Of a stretch of DNA of 64,000 nt, positions 7,673-15,450 are shown one piece after another. The notes below the pieces were generated by a model. The model had not been told where the DNA came from and did not search any database. It saw nothing but the letters and a program-made list of their open reading frames with translations. Location: positions 1-64,000 of the forward strand of contig JBIKLF010000006.1 in NCBI GenBank assembly GCA_044359955.1. The letters run 5' to 3'. The position numbers and the translations under genes are program-made. Source of the DNA: JACTMZ01 sp044359955. Lineage in GTDB: Bacteria; Verrucomicrobiota; Verrucomicrobiia; Chthoniobacterales; JACTMZ01. Position 1 is the stretch's first letter, and the number at the start of each line of letters is the position of its first letter.

Positions 7673-8641
7673 CTACCGGACCCTGGTGGCCCGCGGCGCT
7701 CCGTCCGACCAAACCCGCGGAAAAACCGGCCGACGCCAGGCCGCGACCAAAAACCCCACACCGATGAGGAGCAGAAAAATGGAAAGAAATTGCCCCCTGG
7801 TCAGCAACCCCACATACCCCGCATCCGGAAAGCGGAAACTCTCGGCCAAGCTCCGCGTCAGGGCATAGCCCACGAAAAACAACCCCGTAATCACCCCGTT
7901 AGGCACCCGCACCTTGGTCCGCACCATCCACAACAGCACAAAAAGCAACAATCCCTCGAGCAGTGCCTCGTAAATTTGCGACGGATGCCGCGGCGCGAGA
8001 AATGGCCCCAGCAGCACCGCCACCTCCGCCGACCCCGGCACCGAAGCCACCACCTCCTCCAACCCGACCGGGGCCGCGAACATTTCCTGCGCCGCGGCCA
8101 GCACCTCGCGCTGTGTTTCCACCGGCGCCTCGTAAAGTTCCTTGGGGAATTTCACCGCCCACGCCATCTCGGACGGTCGCCCGTAAAGCTCTCCGTTGAC
8201 GAAATTGGCCAACCTCCCGAAGAAAATTCCCAGGGCCGCCCCGATGACCAGATTGTCTCCCAACCCCGGCCAGTTCACCTGATGCCGCCAGGCATACCAC
8301 AACGTGTAGACCGCCACCCCGAGGATGCCCCCGTGGGCCGACATCCCGCCCTCCCAGACCCGGAAAAACATCAGCGGATCCCGCAAGAAAGCGTCGAAAT
8401 CGTAAAACAAAATATACCCCAAGCGCCCCCCGATCAGCACCCCGAACACGGCGCAACCCGTGATAAAATCGGCAACCTTGTCGGCCGGGATGACCGCAAA
8501 TCCGCGCTGGGCCAAATAGCGGTAGAGGAAAAAGGACGCGGCAAAGGCCGCCAAGTAAGCCAACCCATACCACCGGACCCCCAACCCGCCGCCGAATTGC
8601 ACCGCAAACGGATCCAAATTATGCACCCAATAAGCGATCAT
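7673..8641 (-). CDS. lgt: prolipoprotein diacylglyceryl transferase
   Basis: Transfers diacylglycerol from phosphatidylglycerol to the lipobox cysteine of prelipoproteins, the first step of lipoprotein maturation; inner membrane. The 322-residue protein has about seven membrane segments and the Lgt landmarks in order: GGRLGYILFYD (about 91-101), VWEGGMSAHGG (about 114-124), GRLANFVNGELYGRP (the signature with the essential Arg and Asn, about 161-175) and RHPSQIYEALLEG (about 236-248). An extra loop of about 30 residues follows the signature (EVLAAAQEMFAAPVGLEEVV). Several lipoprotein substrates lie in this window (lipocalin, L,D-transpeptidase, 26798 gene). The 204 bp between lgt and glnN contain no gene or clear repeat. 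Confidence 0.95.
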   Translation of the reverse strand: MIAYWVHNLDPFAVQFGGGLGVRWYGLAYLAAFAASFFLYRYLAQRGFAVIPADKVADFITGCAVFGVLIGGRLGYILFYDFDAFLRDPLMFFRVWEGGMSAHGGILGVAVYTLWYAWRHQVNWPGLGDNLVIGAALGIFFGRLANFVNGELYGRPSEMAWAVKFPKELYEAPVETQREVLAAAQEMFAAPVGLEEVVASVPGSAEVAVLLGPFLAPRHPSQIYEALLEGLLLFVLLWMVRTKVRVPNGVITGLFFVGYALTRSLAESFRFPDAGYVGLLTRGQFLSIFLLLIGVGFLVAAWRRPVFPRVWSDGAPRATRVR

Positions 8642-8648
8642 GGGCCGG

Positions 8649-8752
8649 GGGCCAGTTGAGAGTTGCCAGTTGAGGGTTGAGAGACCGGAAAAACCGGCTC
8701 TGTCGGGGTGACTTTTCTCTCAACTCTCATCCCTCAACCCTCAACCGGTTCA
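8649..8752. repeat. imperfect inverted repeat between lgt and lipocalin gene
   Basis: GGGCCAGTTGAGAGTTGCCAG ... GGTTGAGAG on one side and CTCTCAACTCTCATCCCTCAACCCTCAACC on the other form a long imperfect palindrome, with a small ACCGG-AAAAA-CCGG hairpin in the middle. It sits between the start of lgt and the stop of the lipocalin gene, both on the minus strand. Confidence 0.55.
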
Positions 8753-9274
8753 ACTCTGCGGCACCTTGCGAAACCGCGCCGGATCATACCCCTGCCCGGC
8801 CAGCGTTTTCATCACCGCCGCGTAGTCCGCCTCGCTCATCCGCTTGTCGCGCGCCATGATCCAACCGTAGTCGCGGGAAGGATGCCCGACGGCCATAAAG
8901 CGGTAATCCGGATCAAGGTAGAGCACGTAATAGGGCAAGGCGATCGGCCAGAGGAATTGCACCCGCCATTCGGCATTGGATTTTTTGTCCACCACCCAGG
9001 CGACGCCGTTCATCACCTTTTCCGGGCCATCGAACCCGCCCTTACGATAGCTGAAAATATTGTCCATCTTGCCGTCCGCCCGCATGCGGTAGGTGTCCTT
9101 CGAATCATAGGTGTCGCGTTCCAACCAATACGGAATATGCGCGATGACCCACCAGTCGCCCATGAACCGCGGCAGATCGACATAGTCAACCGCCTTGAAC
9201 GGCGGCTTCGCCGCACAACCACCAAACAAAACCATTCCACCAACCAGCAGCAGCCAAAAAGAAAGACGATCCAT
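8750..9274 (-). CDS. lipocalin family lipoprotein (Blc-like)
   Basis: Predicted 174-residue outer-membrane lipoprotein of the bacterial lipocalin (Blc) group, which bind small hydrophobic ligands such as lysophospholipids. N-terminal hydrophobic segment ends in a lipobox (MVLFGGCAA, Cys about 20). The first lipocalin motif is YVDLPRFMGDWWVIAHIPYWLER (Gly-x-Trp), followed by alternating strands, WRVQFLWPIALPYYVLYLDPDY, and the final YGWIMARDKRMS, typical of Blc. An upstream ATG (9322) would add 16 residues and spoil the signal peptide, so 9274 is preferred. Likely a client of lgt immediately downstream on the same strand (108 bp away). Confidence 0.88.
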   Translation of the reverse strand: MDRLSFWLLLVGGMVLFGGCAAKPPFKAVDYVDLPRFMGDWWVIAHIPYWLERDTYDSKDTYRMRADGKMDNIFSYRKGGFDGPEKVMNGVAWVVDKKSNAEWRVQFLWPIALPYYVLYLDPDYRFMAVGHPSRDYGWIMARDKRMSEADYAAVMKTLAGQGYDPARFRKVPQS

Positions 9275-9317
9275 AAATCGAGCAAACCACCCCTTGCCAC
9301 GCGAGTCAAACCCGCCA

Positions 9318-9396
9318 CTCATCTCTCGTCACCCGCCACACATCACTCGTCACTCGCCACACGTGACTCGTCACTTCTTCACACTTCCTCCTTTCC
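9318..9396. repeat. tandem CACACGTCACTCGTCAC-type repeat
   Basis: A run of short degenerate units (CTCGTCACTCGCCACACGTGA and variants). The same repeat type occurs near 29.93, 33.81, 34.80 and 48.00 kb, and inside the glf coding sequence near 46.81 kb. Here it occupies most of the intergenic space between the lipocalin gene and nuoG. Confidence 0.7.
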
Positions 9397-9454
9397 CCGC
9401 GCACCCGATGCCGTCATGCTACCCGTTAATCTCCACGGCATTCACCAACGACCC

Positions 9455-11119
9455 ATGAGCGCGAACGGCAGCAACGGCACCACCATGATCAACGTCCAGA
9501 TTGACGGTGCCTGGCGCCAGTTCCCCAAGGGCACCAAACTGATCGAAGCCTGCCTGCAGAGCGGCAGCTTCGTCCCGCACTACTGCTACCATCCGGCTTT
9601 GAGCACGCCCGGCAACTGCCGGATGTGCCTGCTTGAAATCGGCGGTCCGAAAATGGACGCCAACCGGCAAACGGTTCTTGGCGCTGACGGACGGCCCGAA
9701 ATCTCCTGGTCGCCGAAGCCGCAAATTTCCTGCGCCCTCGAGGTGACCGAAGGCATGGCCGCCCGCACCAATTCCCCGCTGGTCGAGGATTGCCGCAAGG
9801 GGGTCATGGAATTCCTCCTCATCAACCATCCGCTCGACTGCCCGATTTGCGACAAGGCCGGCGAATGCCGCCTCCAGGAATTCGCCGTGGAATTCGGCCA
9901 TGGCGGATCGAACTTCCTCGAGGAAAAAGTCAAAAAGCCCAAGCGACAGGACATCGGCCAACACATCGTCCTCGACGACGAACGTTGCATCCTTTGCTCG
10001 CGCTGCGTCCGCTTCATGCAGGAAGTGGCGCACGACGACGTCCTCGGCTTCGTCGATCGCGGCAGCCACACCACGCTGACCGTCCACGAAGGTCAGCGCC
10101 TCGACAGCAATTACTCGCTCAATACGGTGGACATCTGCCCGGTCGGCGCCCTGACCAGCAAAGACTTCCGCTTCAAGATGCGCGTCTGGTTCCTGCGCGA
10201 AACGAAAAGCCTCTGCACCTCCTGCGGCACCGGTTGCAACACGATCATCGGCGGACGCGAAAACGAAATCATCCGCCAGACCCCGCGGCAGAACGATGCG
10301 GTCAATTCTTACTGGATGTGCGACCACGGCCGCCTCAACTACGCCTACCTCTACCGCGAAGACCGTCTGGTGCAACCGCAACTCCGCGAAGACGGCCAAT
10401 TGCAGAAATCCACCTGGCCCCGCGTTATCCAGCAAGTGGCCGAAAAATTGTCCGCCGTCCCCCGCGGCGAGACCGCGCTCCTCGCCTCCGCCCGCATGAC
10501 CAACGAGGAACTCTGGCTGGCCGGCAAAATCGCCCGTCACCTCGGTGTCACCTTGCACGACGTCGTGGCGCGTCCGCAAAAAGCCGATGGCATCTTGGTC
10601 AGCGATGACGGCAACCCGAACACTCAAGGGGCACAACTCCTCGGCATCACCCCTAAACCGCCCGGCACCCGAGCCCAAGAAATCGCCACCGCGGTGCGCA
10701 GCGGAAAAATCAGAGCCCTCCTCTGTTTCGGCGAAGACCCGCGCCATCTTGGACTGACCGAATCCGAACTGGCCCACCTCGACCTCATCGTCTGCTTGGA
10801 CATCCTGCCCAACACCGCGACCAAGCTGGCCACGGCCATTCTCCCCGGTGCCGGCTTTGCCGAAAAACGCGGATCCATGGTCAACGTCCATGGCCGCCTC
10901 CAACGCCTCAACCGTGCCACCAATCCTCCCGGTCAGGCCCGCGATGATTGGGAAATTCTCTCCGACCTCCTCCGCGCCCTCGGCGTCGAGGCCCCGCAGA
11001 CCCTCGAAGGCGTCTTCAAGGAAATGTCCGCCGCCGTCCCCGCTTTCCACGGCCTCACCTTGGCCAAGCTGGGCGAAAGCGGCATCCCGCTCGAGACCAC
11101 CGAGGCCCTCCAGAGGTAG
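9455..11119 (+). CDS. nuoG: NuoG-like NADH-quinone oxidoreductase iron-sulfur subunit, solitary
   Basis: Electron-transfer subunit of complex I. Cluster ligands are all present: 2Fe-2S (C44, C55, C58, C93), the His-Cys 4Fe-4S motif HPLDCPICDKAGEC (H125, C129, C132, C138), 4Fe-4S CILCSRC plus CPVGA (C178, C181, C184, C228), and a further set C254, C257, C261, C289 matching the N7 site found only in some NuoG proteins. The C-terminal molybdopterin-oxidoreductase-like part is short, so at 554 residues it is smaller than typical NuoG (650-900). The frame is open far upstream but antisense to the lipocalin gene; starts ATG 9455 or ATG 9485 (MINVQIDG) are realistic. No other nuo gene is adjacent. 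The stop TAG lies inside a family B repeat. Confidence 0.88.
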   Translation: MSANGSNGTTMINVQIDGAWRQFPKGTKLIEACLQSGSFVPHYCYHPALSTPGNCRMCLLEIGGPKMDANRQTVLGADGRPEISWSPKPQISCALEVTEGMAARTNSPLVEDCRKGVMEFLLINHPLDCPICDKAGECRLQEFAVEFGHGGSNFLEEKVKKPKRQDIGQHIVLDDERCILCSRCVRFMQEVAHDDVLGFVDRGSHTTLTVHEGQRLDSNYSLNTVDICPVGALTSKDFRFKMRVWFLRETKSLCTSCGTGCNTIIGGRENEIIRQTPRQNDAVNSYWMCDHGRLNYAYLYREDRLVQPQLREDGQLQKSTWPRVIQQVAEKLSAVPRGETALLASARMTNEELWLAGKIARHLGVTLHDVVARPQKADGILVSDDGNPNTQGAQLLGITPKPPGTRAQEIATAVRSGKIRALLCFGEDPRHLGLTESELAHLDLIVCLDILPNTATKLATAILPGAGFAEKRGSMVNVHGRLQRLNRATNPPGQARDDWEILSDLLRALGVEAPQTLEGVFKEMSAAVPAFHGLTLAKLGESGIPLETTEALQR

Positions 11120-11182
11120 GGACGCGCGGCTCGCTCGTCCATGGTCATCCCCACGGACACGCGAGCCGCGTGTCCCTCCCCA
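11115..11182. repeat. family B hairpin repeat abutting nuoG
   Basis: GGTAGGGACGCGCGGCTCGC ... CACGGACACGCGAGCCGCGTGTCCCT. The TAG of its leading GGTAGGG is the nuoG stop codon. Confidence 0.75.
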
Positions 11183-11252
11183 CCGATCCTCGTCTGATGG
11201 GCCCGCAGGGAACAACCCCACGACGCCAAAATTGCCGCAAACTAAACTTTTC

Positions 11253-11933
11253 TCAAAACACCTTCGAAGCCCCGATCTCCATCAGGTTCAATTTGACCCC
11301 GCGATCGGCGAAATCCCGCACCGCCTGGTTCTTGTCGATTTCGATCGGCGGGAAGGTGTCATAGTGCACCCCCACAACTTCCTTCACCTCAAGGAAGGTG
11401 GCCGCCCGCGCCGCATCTTCCGGGCCCATGGTGAAATTGTCTCCGATGCAGAGGATGGCCAGCTTCAGGCAGGCACTGTCGCCGATCAGCTTCATGTTAC
11501 GGGTCAGAGCCGTGTCGCCGGAGTAGTAAAAGTGACCTTGCTCGGTCTCGACGAGGAACCCCGCGGGATTTCCGCCGTAACTGCCGTCCGGCATGCTGCT
11601 CGAGTGGGTCGCCGCGGTCATCTTGACCCGGCCGAAGGGAAATTGCTTCGCTCCGCCAAGATTCATCGGGTGCGCCTTCTCCACCCCCTGCTTGGCGAAC
11701 CACTCGACGATTTCCCAATTGGCGATGAGCGTGGCACCGGTCCGCTTGGCGATCGCGGCCACATCGGCCACGTGGTCGGCATGACCGTGCGAGAGAAGGA
11801 TGTAGTCGGCGGGGATTTTTCCCACGTCGATCGCCGCCGCTTTCGGGTTGGGGGTGATAAAGGGGTCGAAGAGCAGGTGTGTGCCGTCCACCTCGACGCC
11901 GAAGCAGGAGTGTCCGTAGTAGGTCAGTTTCAT
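11253..11933 (-). CDS. UPF0173-type metal-dependent hydrolase
   Basis: A 226-residue cytoplasmic protein of the metallo-beta-lactamase superfamily, UPF0173 (YtkL-like) group. Diagnostic features are MKLTYYGHSCFGVEVDG at the start, the metal-binding LLSHGHADHVAD (HxHxDH, about 48-59), a second histidine in AATHSSSMPDGSYGGNPAGF, the aspartate in YYSGDTALTRNM, and VGVHYDTFPPIEID near the end. The physiological substrate of this family is not established. It is monocistronic and convergent with nuoG across a family B repeat. Confidence 0.9.
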   Translation of the reverse strand: MKLTYYGHSCFGVEVDGTHLLFDPFITPNPKAAAIDVGKIPADYILLSHGHADHVADVAAIAKRTGATLIANWEIVEWFAKQGVEKAHPMNLGGAKQFPFGRVKMTAATHSSSMPDGSYGGNPAGFLVETEQGHFYYSGDTALTRNMKLIGDSACLKLAILCIGDNFTMGPEDAARAATFLEVKEVVGVHYDTFPPIEIDKNQAVRDFADRGVKLNLMEIGASKVF

Positions 11934-12010
11934 AGACTTATCTTCCTTTAGTAAATCTGGCCGTTTTTCATTGTCAAACCCGCTCCGAAAGCTTCGAAGT
12001 GTGCGCCCAC

Positions 12011-12934
12011 ATGCGCCGCCTTCTACTGGCCTCCGCCGACTGGTTCCCCGCCTGGGTCCTTGCGGCCGCCCTCCTCGCCCTCTGGCAGCCCTCTCTTTTC
12101 ACCTGGTTCAGCGGACCATGGATCGTCTGGGGGTTGGCTTTGGTCATGCTCGGCATGGGTCTGAGCCTCAGACTGGAGAATTTTACCGCCGTCTTACGTC
12201 TGCCGGGTGCCGTCGCCCTGGGCTTTGCCGCGCAATACACCATCATGCCCCTGCTCGGCTGGAGCGTGGCCCAAATGCTGGCCTTGCCCGCGCCCTTCGC
12301 GGTCGGGCTGATCCTCGTCGCTTGTTGTCCGGGCGGCACGGCCTCCAATGTCGTGACCTACCTGGCCCGGGGCAATGTCGCCCTCTCCATCCTCATGACC
12401 ATGTGTTCGACGCTGGCGGCCGTGGTCATGACGCCTCTGCTCACCGGGTGGCTGGCCGGCGCTTTCGTGCCGGTCGACGCCTGGGGAATCTTCCTCACCA
12501 CGGCCCAGGTGGTGCTCGCCCCCGTCCTGCTCGGCCTCTTCTTGCACCACAAAGCGCCCCGCCTCACCGAATTCATGCTGCCGGCCGGACCGATCGTCTC
12601 CGTGCTCGGCATCAGTCTCATCGTCGCCAGCATTATCGGACAAAACGCCGCAGCCATTTTCGCGCACGGCGGACAACTCCTTCTGGCCGTCACCCTGCTG
12701 CACGGTGGCGGATTTTTCCTCGGCTACCTGCTGGGCCGCTTTAGCGGCTTCGACCGGGCCGTGACCCGGACACTTTCCATCGAGGTCGGCATGCAAAATT
12801 CCGGACTCGGCGCCGTGCTGGCCAAAACGCATTTCGCGGCCGAACCGCTCACCGCCGTGCCCTCCGCCCTCTCCAGCGTCTGTCACTCCCTGCTCGGCAG
12901 CCTTCTCGCTGCCTGGTGGCGCCGCAGCGCCTGA
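12011..12934 (+). CDS. BASS-family (bile acid:Na+ symporter-like) transporter
   Basis: Predicted 307-residue inner-membrane transporter with about nine to ten hydrophobic helices. The family signature is the broken-helix pair: ACCPGGTASNVVTYLARGNVALSI (about 99-122) and the later SIEVGMQNSGLGAVLA (about 256-271), whose [GS]-x-E-x-G-x-Q-N core binds sodium. The fold is that of bacterial ASBT; bacterial homologues carry bile acids, pantothenate, pyruvate or unknown organic anions, so the substrate is left open. GTG at 11999 would add four residues. It ends in a small hairpin with the stop codon in the loop (CAGCG-CCTGA-CGCTG). Confidence 0.88.
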   Translation: MRRLLLASADWFPAWVLAAALLALWQPSLFTWFSGPWIVWGLALVMLGMGLSLRLENFTAVLRLPGAVALGFAAQYTIMPLLGWSVAQMLALPAPFAVGLILVACCPGGTASNVVTYLARGNVALSILMTMCSTLAAVVMTPLLTGWLAGAFVPVDAWGIFLTTAQVVLAPVLLGLFLHHKAPRLTEFMLPAGPIVSVLGISLIVASIIGQNAAAIFAHGGQLLLAVTLLHGGGFFLGYLLGRFSGFDRAVTRTLSIEVGMQNSGLGAVLAKTHFAAEPLTAVPSALSSVCHSLLGSLLAAWWRRSA

Positions 12935-12973
12935 CGCTGGCCGACGCTAAGCCGTAACCATGTAGTTGAAGGC

Positions 12974-13062
12974 AAAAGTAGAAGCGGCAGCCTGTCCGCC
13001 GTGTGCGGGTCCCCGCCGCTTAACCTCGCACGACAAGCGGCGGGGACGCCGCTTCTACTTTT
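12974..13062. repeat. palindromic repeat with AAAAGTAGAAGCGGC ends
   Basis: AAAAGTAGAAGCGGC at the left and GCCGCTTCTACTTTT at the right form a perfect 15-bp terminal inverted repeat around an 59-bp core that itself holds CCCCGCCGCTT / AAGCGGCGGGG. A short derivative of the same family, with almost no core, lies at 28671-28704. Confidence 0.75.
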
Positions 13063-13165
13063 CTGAACCGCCGCAGCAATGGCATCACCGAATAGTGGGC
13101 CCGCTCCTGCGCGGAAGTTTCCTGATGGGTCGGTGCGCGGCTTGATTCCTACTGCATCGTTCCGG

Positions 13166-13900
13166 CTAAGCCTTCCCCACCAACCGCCGGATCCTAAGCA
13201 GGTCCCAGAAGCTCCGCCATCCGTCGCCCAGCGGCCGGAACTTGCTCTCTTCGTCGTTGATCCACTCCACCGGAAGCTCATCGACCCGCAGACCGCGTTG
13301 CCGGGCGAGGAGAAGAATCTCCGTATCGAACGCAAATCCGTCAATCCGGGCCCGGGAAAAGATTTCCCGGGCCGCCGCGCGACGGAAGGCCTTGAAGCCG
13401 CACTGCGTATCCTTGCTCACGCTCAGACCGAGGCCCCGCACCACCTGGTTGAAAAGCCGGCCGGCGCGCTCGCGCAGAAAATGCTGTCGCTTGGTCAGGA
13501 TACTTTGCGGATGACGACGGTTCCCGATCACCACCGCGGTCTCCGGATGCGCCACGAGATGCGCGACGAAGGGCGCCACGTGGGCCAGAGGGACACTGAG
13601 GTCCGCATCCATGAAAAAAATAATCCCGCCCGTGGCGCGTCGCATGCCCGTGCGCACTGCGGATCCCTTGCCGCGATGTTCGGCATTCTCCACCACGCAG
13701 ACCGTGGGATCACCCTGCGCCGCTTCGAGAGCGACCCGCGCCGTGCCGTCGCTGCCGGGCTCGACCACGACCATGATTTCCCGCAGACCGGGCCACGAAC
13801 TCGCCAAAGCGCGCAACTCCCGCACCGCCCGCCCGATGCGGCGCTCCTCGCGCCAGGCCGGCACCACAATTGTCACGTCATCGGATCCTGATTCTGCCAT
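13166..13900 (-). CDS. family 2 glycosyltransferase, dolichyl/polyprenyl-phosphate glucosyltransferase type
   Basis: A 244-residue GT-A glycosyltransferase. It begins with VTIVVPAWREERRIGRAV (nucleotide-binding strand), has ENAEHRGKGSAVRTGM (about 71-86), the metal-binding FFMDADLSVPL (DxD-type, about 95-105) and KDTQCGFKAFRR, a combination typical of ALG5-like polyprenyl-phosphate beta-glucosyltransferases. Such enzymes charge undecaprenyl phosphate with a hexose from a nucleotide sugar at the cytoplasmic face of the inner membrane. The divergent neighbour is an Agl23-type polytopic protein starting only 14 bp away, which supports a shared role in lipid-linked glycan handling. Confidence 0.85.
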   Translation of the reverse strand: MAESGSDDVTIVVPAWREERRIGRAVRELRALASSWPGLREIMVVVEPGSDGTARVALEAAQGDPTVCVVENAEHRGKGSAVRTGMRRATGGIIFFMDADLSVPLAHVAPFVAHLVAHPETAVVIGNRRHPQSILTKRQHFLRERAGRLFNQVVRGLGLSVSKDTQCGFKAFRRAAAREIFSRARIDGFAFDTEILLLARQRGLRVDELPVEWINDEESKFRPLGDGWRSFWDLLRIRRLVGKA

Positions 13901-13914
13901 ACAATCGTCTTTTT

Positions 13915-15450
13915 ATGCGGTTACCCGGAAAAATGCGCTCTTGGCCGTGGGACCTCATCGCCCTCATGGCCCTCGCGGCCGTCCTCCGCCTCGTCCTCCT
14001 CGACCTCAAGGCCCCGCATTTCGACGAAGGAGTCAACGGCTGGTTCGCCGACCGCCTGCGCGAGACAGGGACCTTTGCTTACACTCCGGACAATTTCCAC
14101 GGCCCATGGCATTTTTACACCGTCTTTCTCTCGCAGGAACTGCTCGGACGCAACCTTTGGGCACTGCGGCTTCCGGTTGTTTTGGCCAGTCTGCTCTGCC
14201 TTCCGGTTTTTTTTCTGTTCGCCCGCTGGTTCGGACGTGAAGCGGTGCGCTGGGCGGCGCTGGCTTTCGCCGTCTCGCCCGCTTGCGTCTTTTACGGACG
14301 TTATTCGATCCACGAACCGTGGTTTGTCCTTTTCACCATGATCTTCACCTGGGGCGCGCTCGCGCTTTGGCTGGACCGCGACCGCGCCGGCCTGTGGGCC
14401 GCCGTCCTCGGATTGACCGGCATGATTCTGAACAAAGAGACCTACACCATCCACGCCGGATCCTTGGTGCTGGCCGCCGGCGTCATGCTGCTCTGGAACC
14501 GTGTCTCGCCACTCGCTCCACCACGGCATCGTGCGGCGCCACGGCCATGGACGCCACGCGAGGCCCGCACCGCGGCGGCCGTCGCCGCATTCCTCCTGGT
14601 TTTTTTCTATTCCGGAAATTTCTTCCACTGGAGCGGTTTGCTCGGTCCTTTCGAGGCGCTGGTGGCCTGGACCAAAACCGGGACCGACGGACAAGGCCAC
14701 GGAAAGGAGGCCTACCAACTGCTGCCCTTGGTGAACTATTACTGGATCGCCCTCCTCGCCCGCTACGAGTGGCCGGCGCTGGTCGGGTTGGTCTGGGCGG
14801 TGCGTTACGCCTGGCCGGGTCCGGCCGCACCGCGCCTGCTCGCCATCCTGGCCGGCGGCATCCTCCTTGCCTACTCGGTCGTGCCCTACAAAACCCCGTG
14901 GTGCATCGCCTCGATCATCTGGCCTTTTTTCCTCTTCTTCGGAGCCGCCATCGCGGCGGCCAACCGGACCCCGGCACGCCTCGCCGCGGCCGCCCTGCTT
15001 GCCGTCTCGTTGGCCCTGACCGTGCGCCTGAACTTCTTCCGCTACGAAGACGACACGGAGCCCTACGTCTATGTGCAGACGCGGCGCGAGATGGACAAAT
15101 TCACGCGCCCTCTCCTTGCGTTGGCCGCCGCCGATCCGCGGCGCGTCCACACGCGCGGGGCGATTTATCTCGAGAGTTATTATCCGCTGCCCTGGACCTT
15201 GGGGGATTTCCCGCACATCGGCTACTACGGCGGCAAGATTCCGCATCCGCTGCCCGCTGACGTCGCCTTTCATGTGGTTGAGGCGGACAAAGCGGACGCG
15301 CTCCGCAGGCAATTGGGCGGCGGTTACCACGAGATCCGCTTTGCCCTGCGCAGCGGCGTTGACCAGTGCCTTGCTTTCATCACCGACGAACTTCACACCG
15401 CGATGGAGAATACGGCGCGGCTCCGGCCGGCGAGGAGGAACGAGCTGTGA
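13915..15450 (+). CDS. Agl23-type polytopic membrane protein (TIGR03663-like)
   Basis: A 511-residue protein with around ten membrane helices. Close to the N-terminus HFDEGVNGWFADRLRETGTF followed by FHGPWHFYTV has the hallmark of the TIGR03663 / 'flippase activity-associated Agl23' group, related to GT39-type mannosyltransferases in which the first periplasmic loop acid is essential. Family members are thought to act in lipid-linked glycosylation, but the reaction is unproven. The frame extends to an ATG at 13870, inside the divergent GT2 gene; ATG 13915 is preferred. Its final TGA overlaps the GTG start of the next gene (GTGA), so the two are an operon. Confidence 0.8.
   Translation: MRLPGKMRSWPWDLIALMALAAVLRLVLLDLKAPHFDEGVNGWFADRLRETGTFAYTPDNFHGPWHFYTVFLSQELLGRNLWALRLPVVLASLLCLPVFFLFARWFGREAVRWAALAFAVSPACVFYGRYSIHEPWFVLFTMIFTWGALALWLDRDRAGLWAAVLGLTGMILNKETYTIHAGSLVLAAGVMLLWNRVSPLAPPRHRAAPRPWTPREARTAAAVAAFLLVFFYSGNFFHWSGLLGPFEALVAWTKTGTDGQGHGKEAYQLLPLVNYYWIALLARYEWPALVGLVWAVRYAWPGPAAPRLLAILAGGILLAYSVVPYKTPWCIASIIWPFFLFFGAAIAAANRTPARLAAAALLAVSLALTVRLNFFRYEDDTEPYVYVQTRREMDKFTRPLLALAAADPRRVHTRGAIYLESYYPLPWTLGDFPHIGYYGGKIPHPLPADVAFHVVEADKADALRRQLGGGYHEIRFALRSGVDQCLAFITDELHTAMENTARLRPARRNEL

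Noticed and set aside
8708..9454. N-terminal extension of the nuoG frame
   Set aside because: Antisense to the lipocalin gene and containing repeat sequence; the ferredoxin-like domain starts after 9485.
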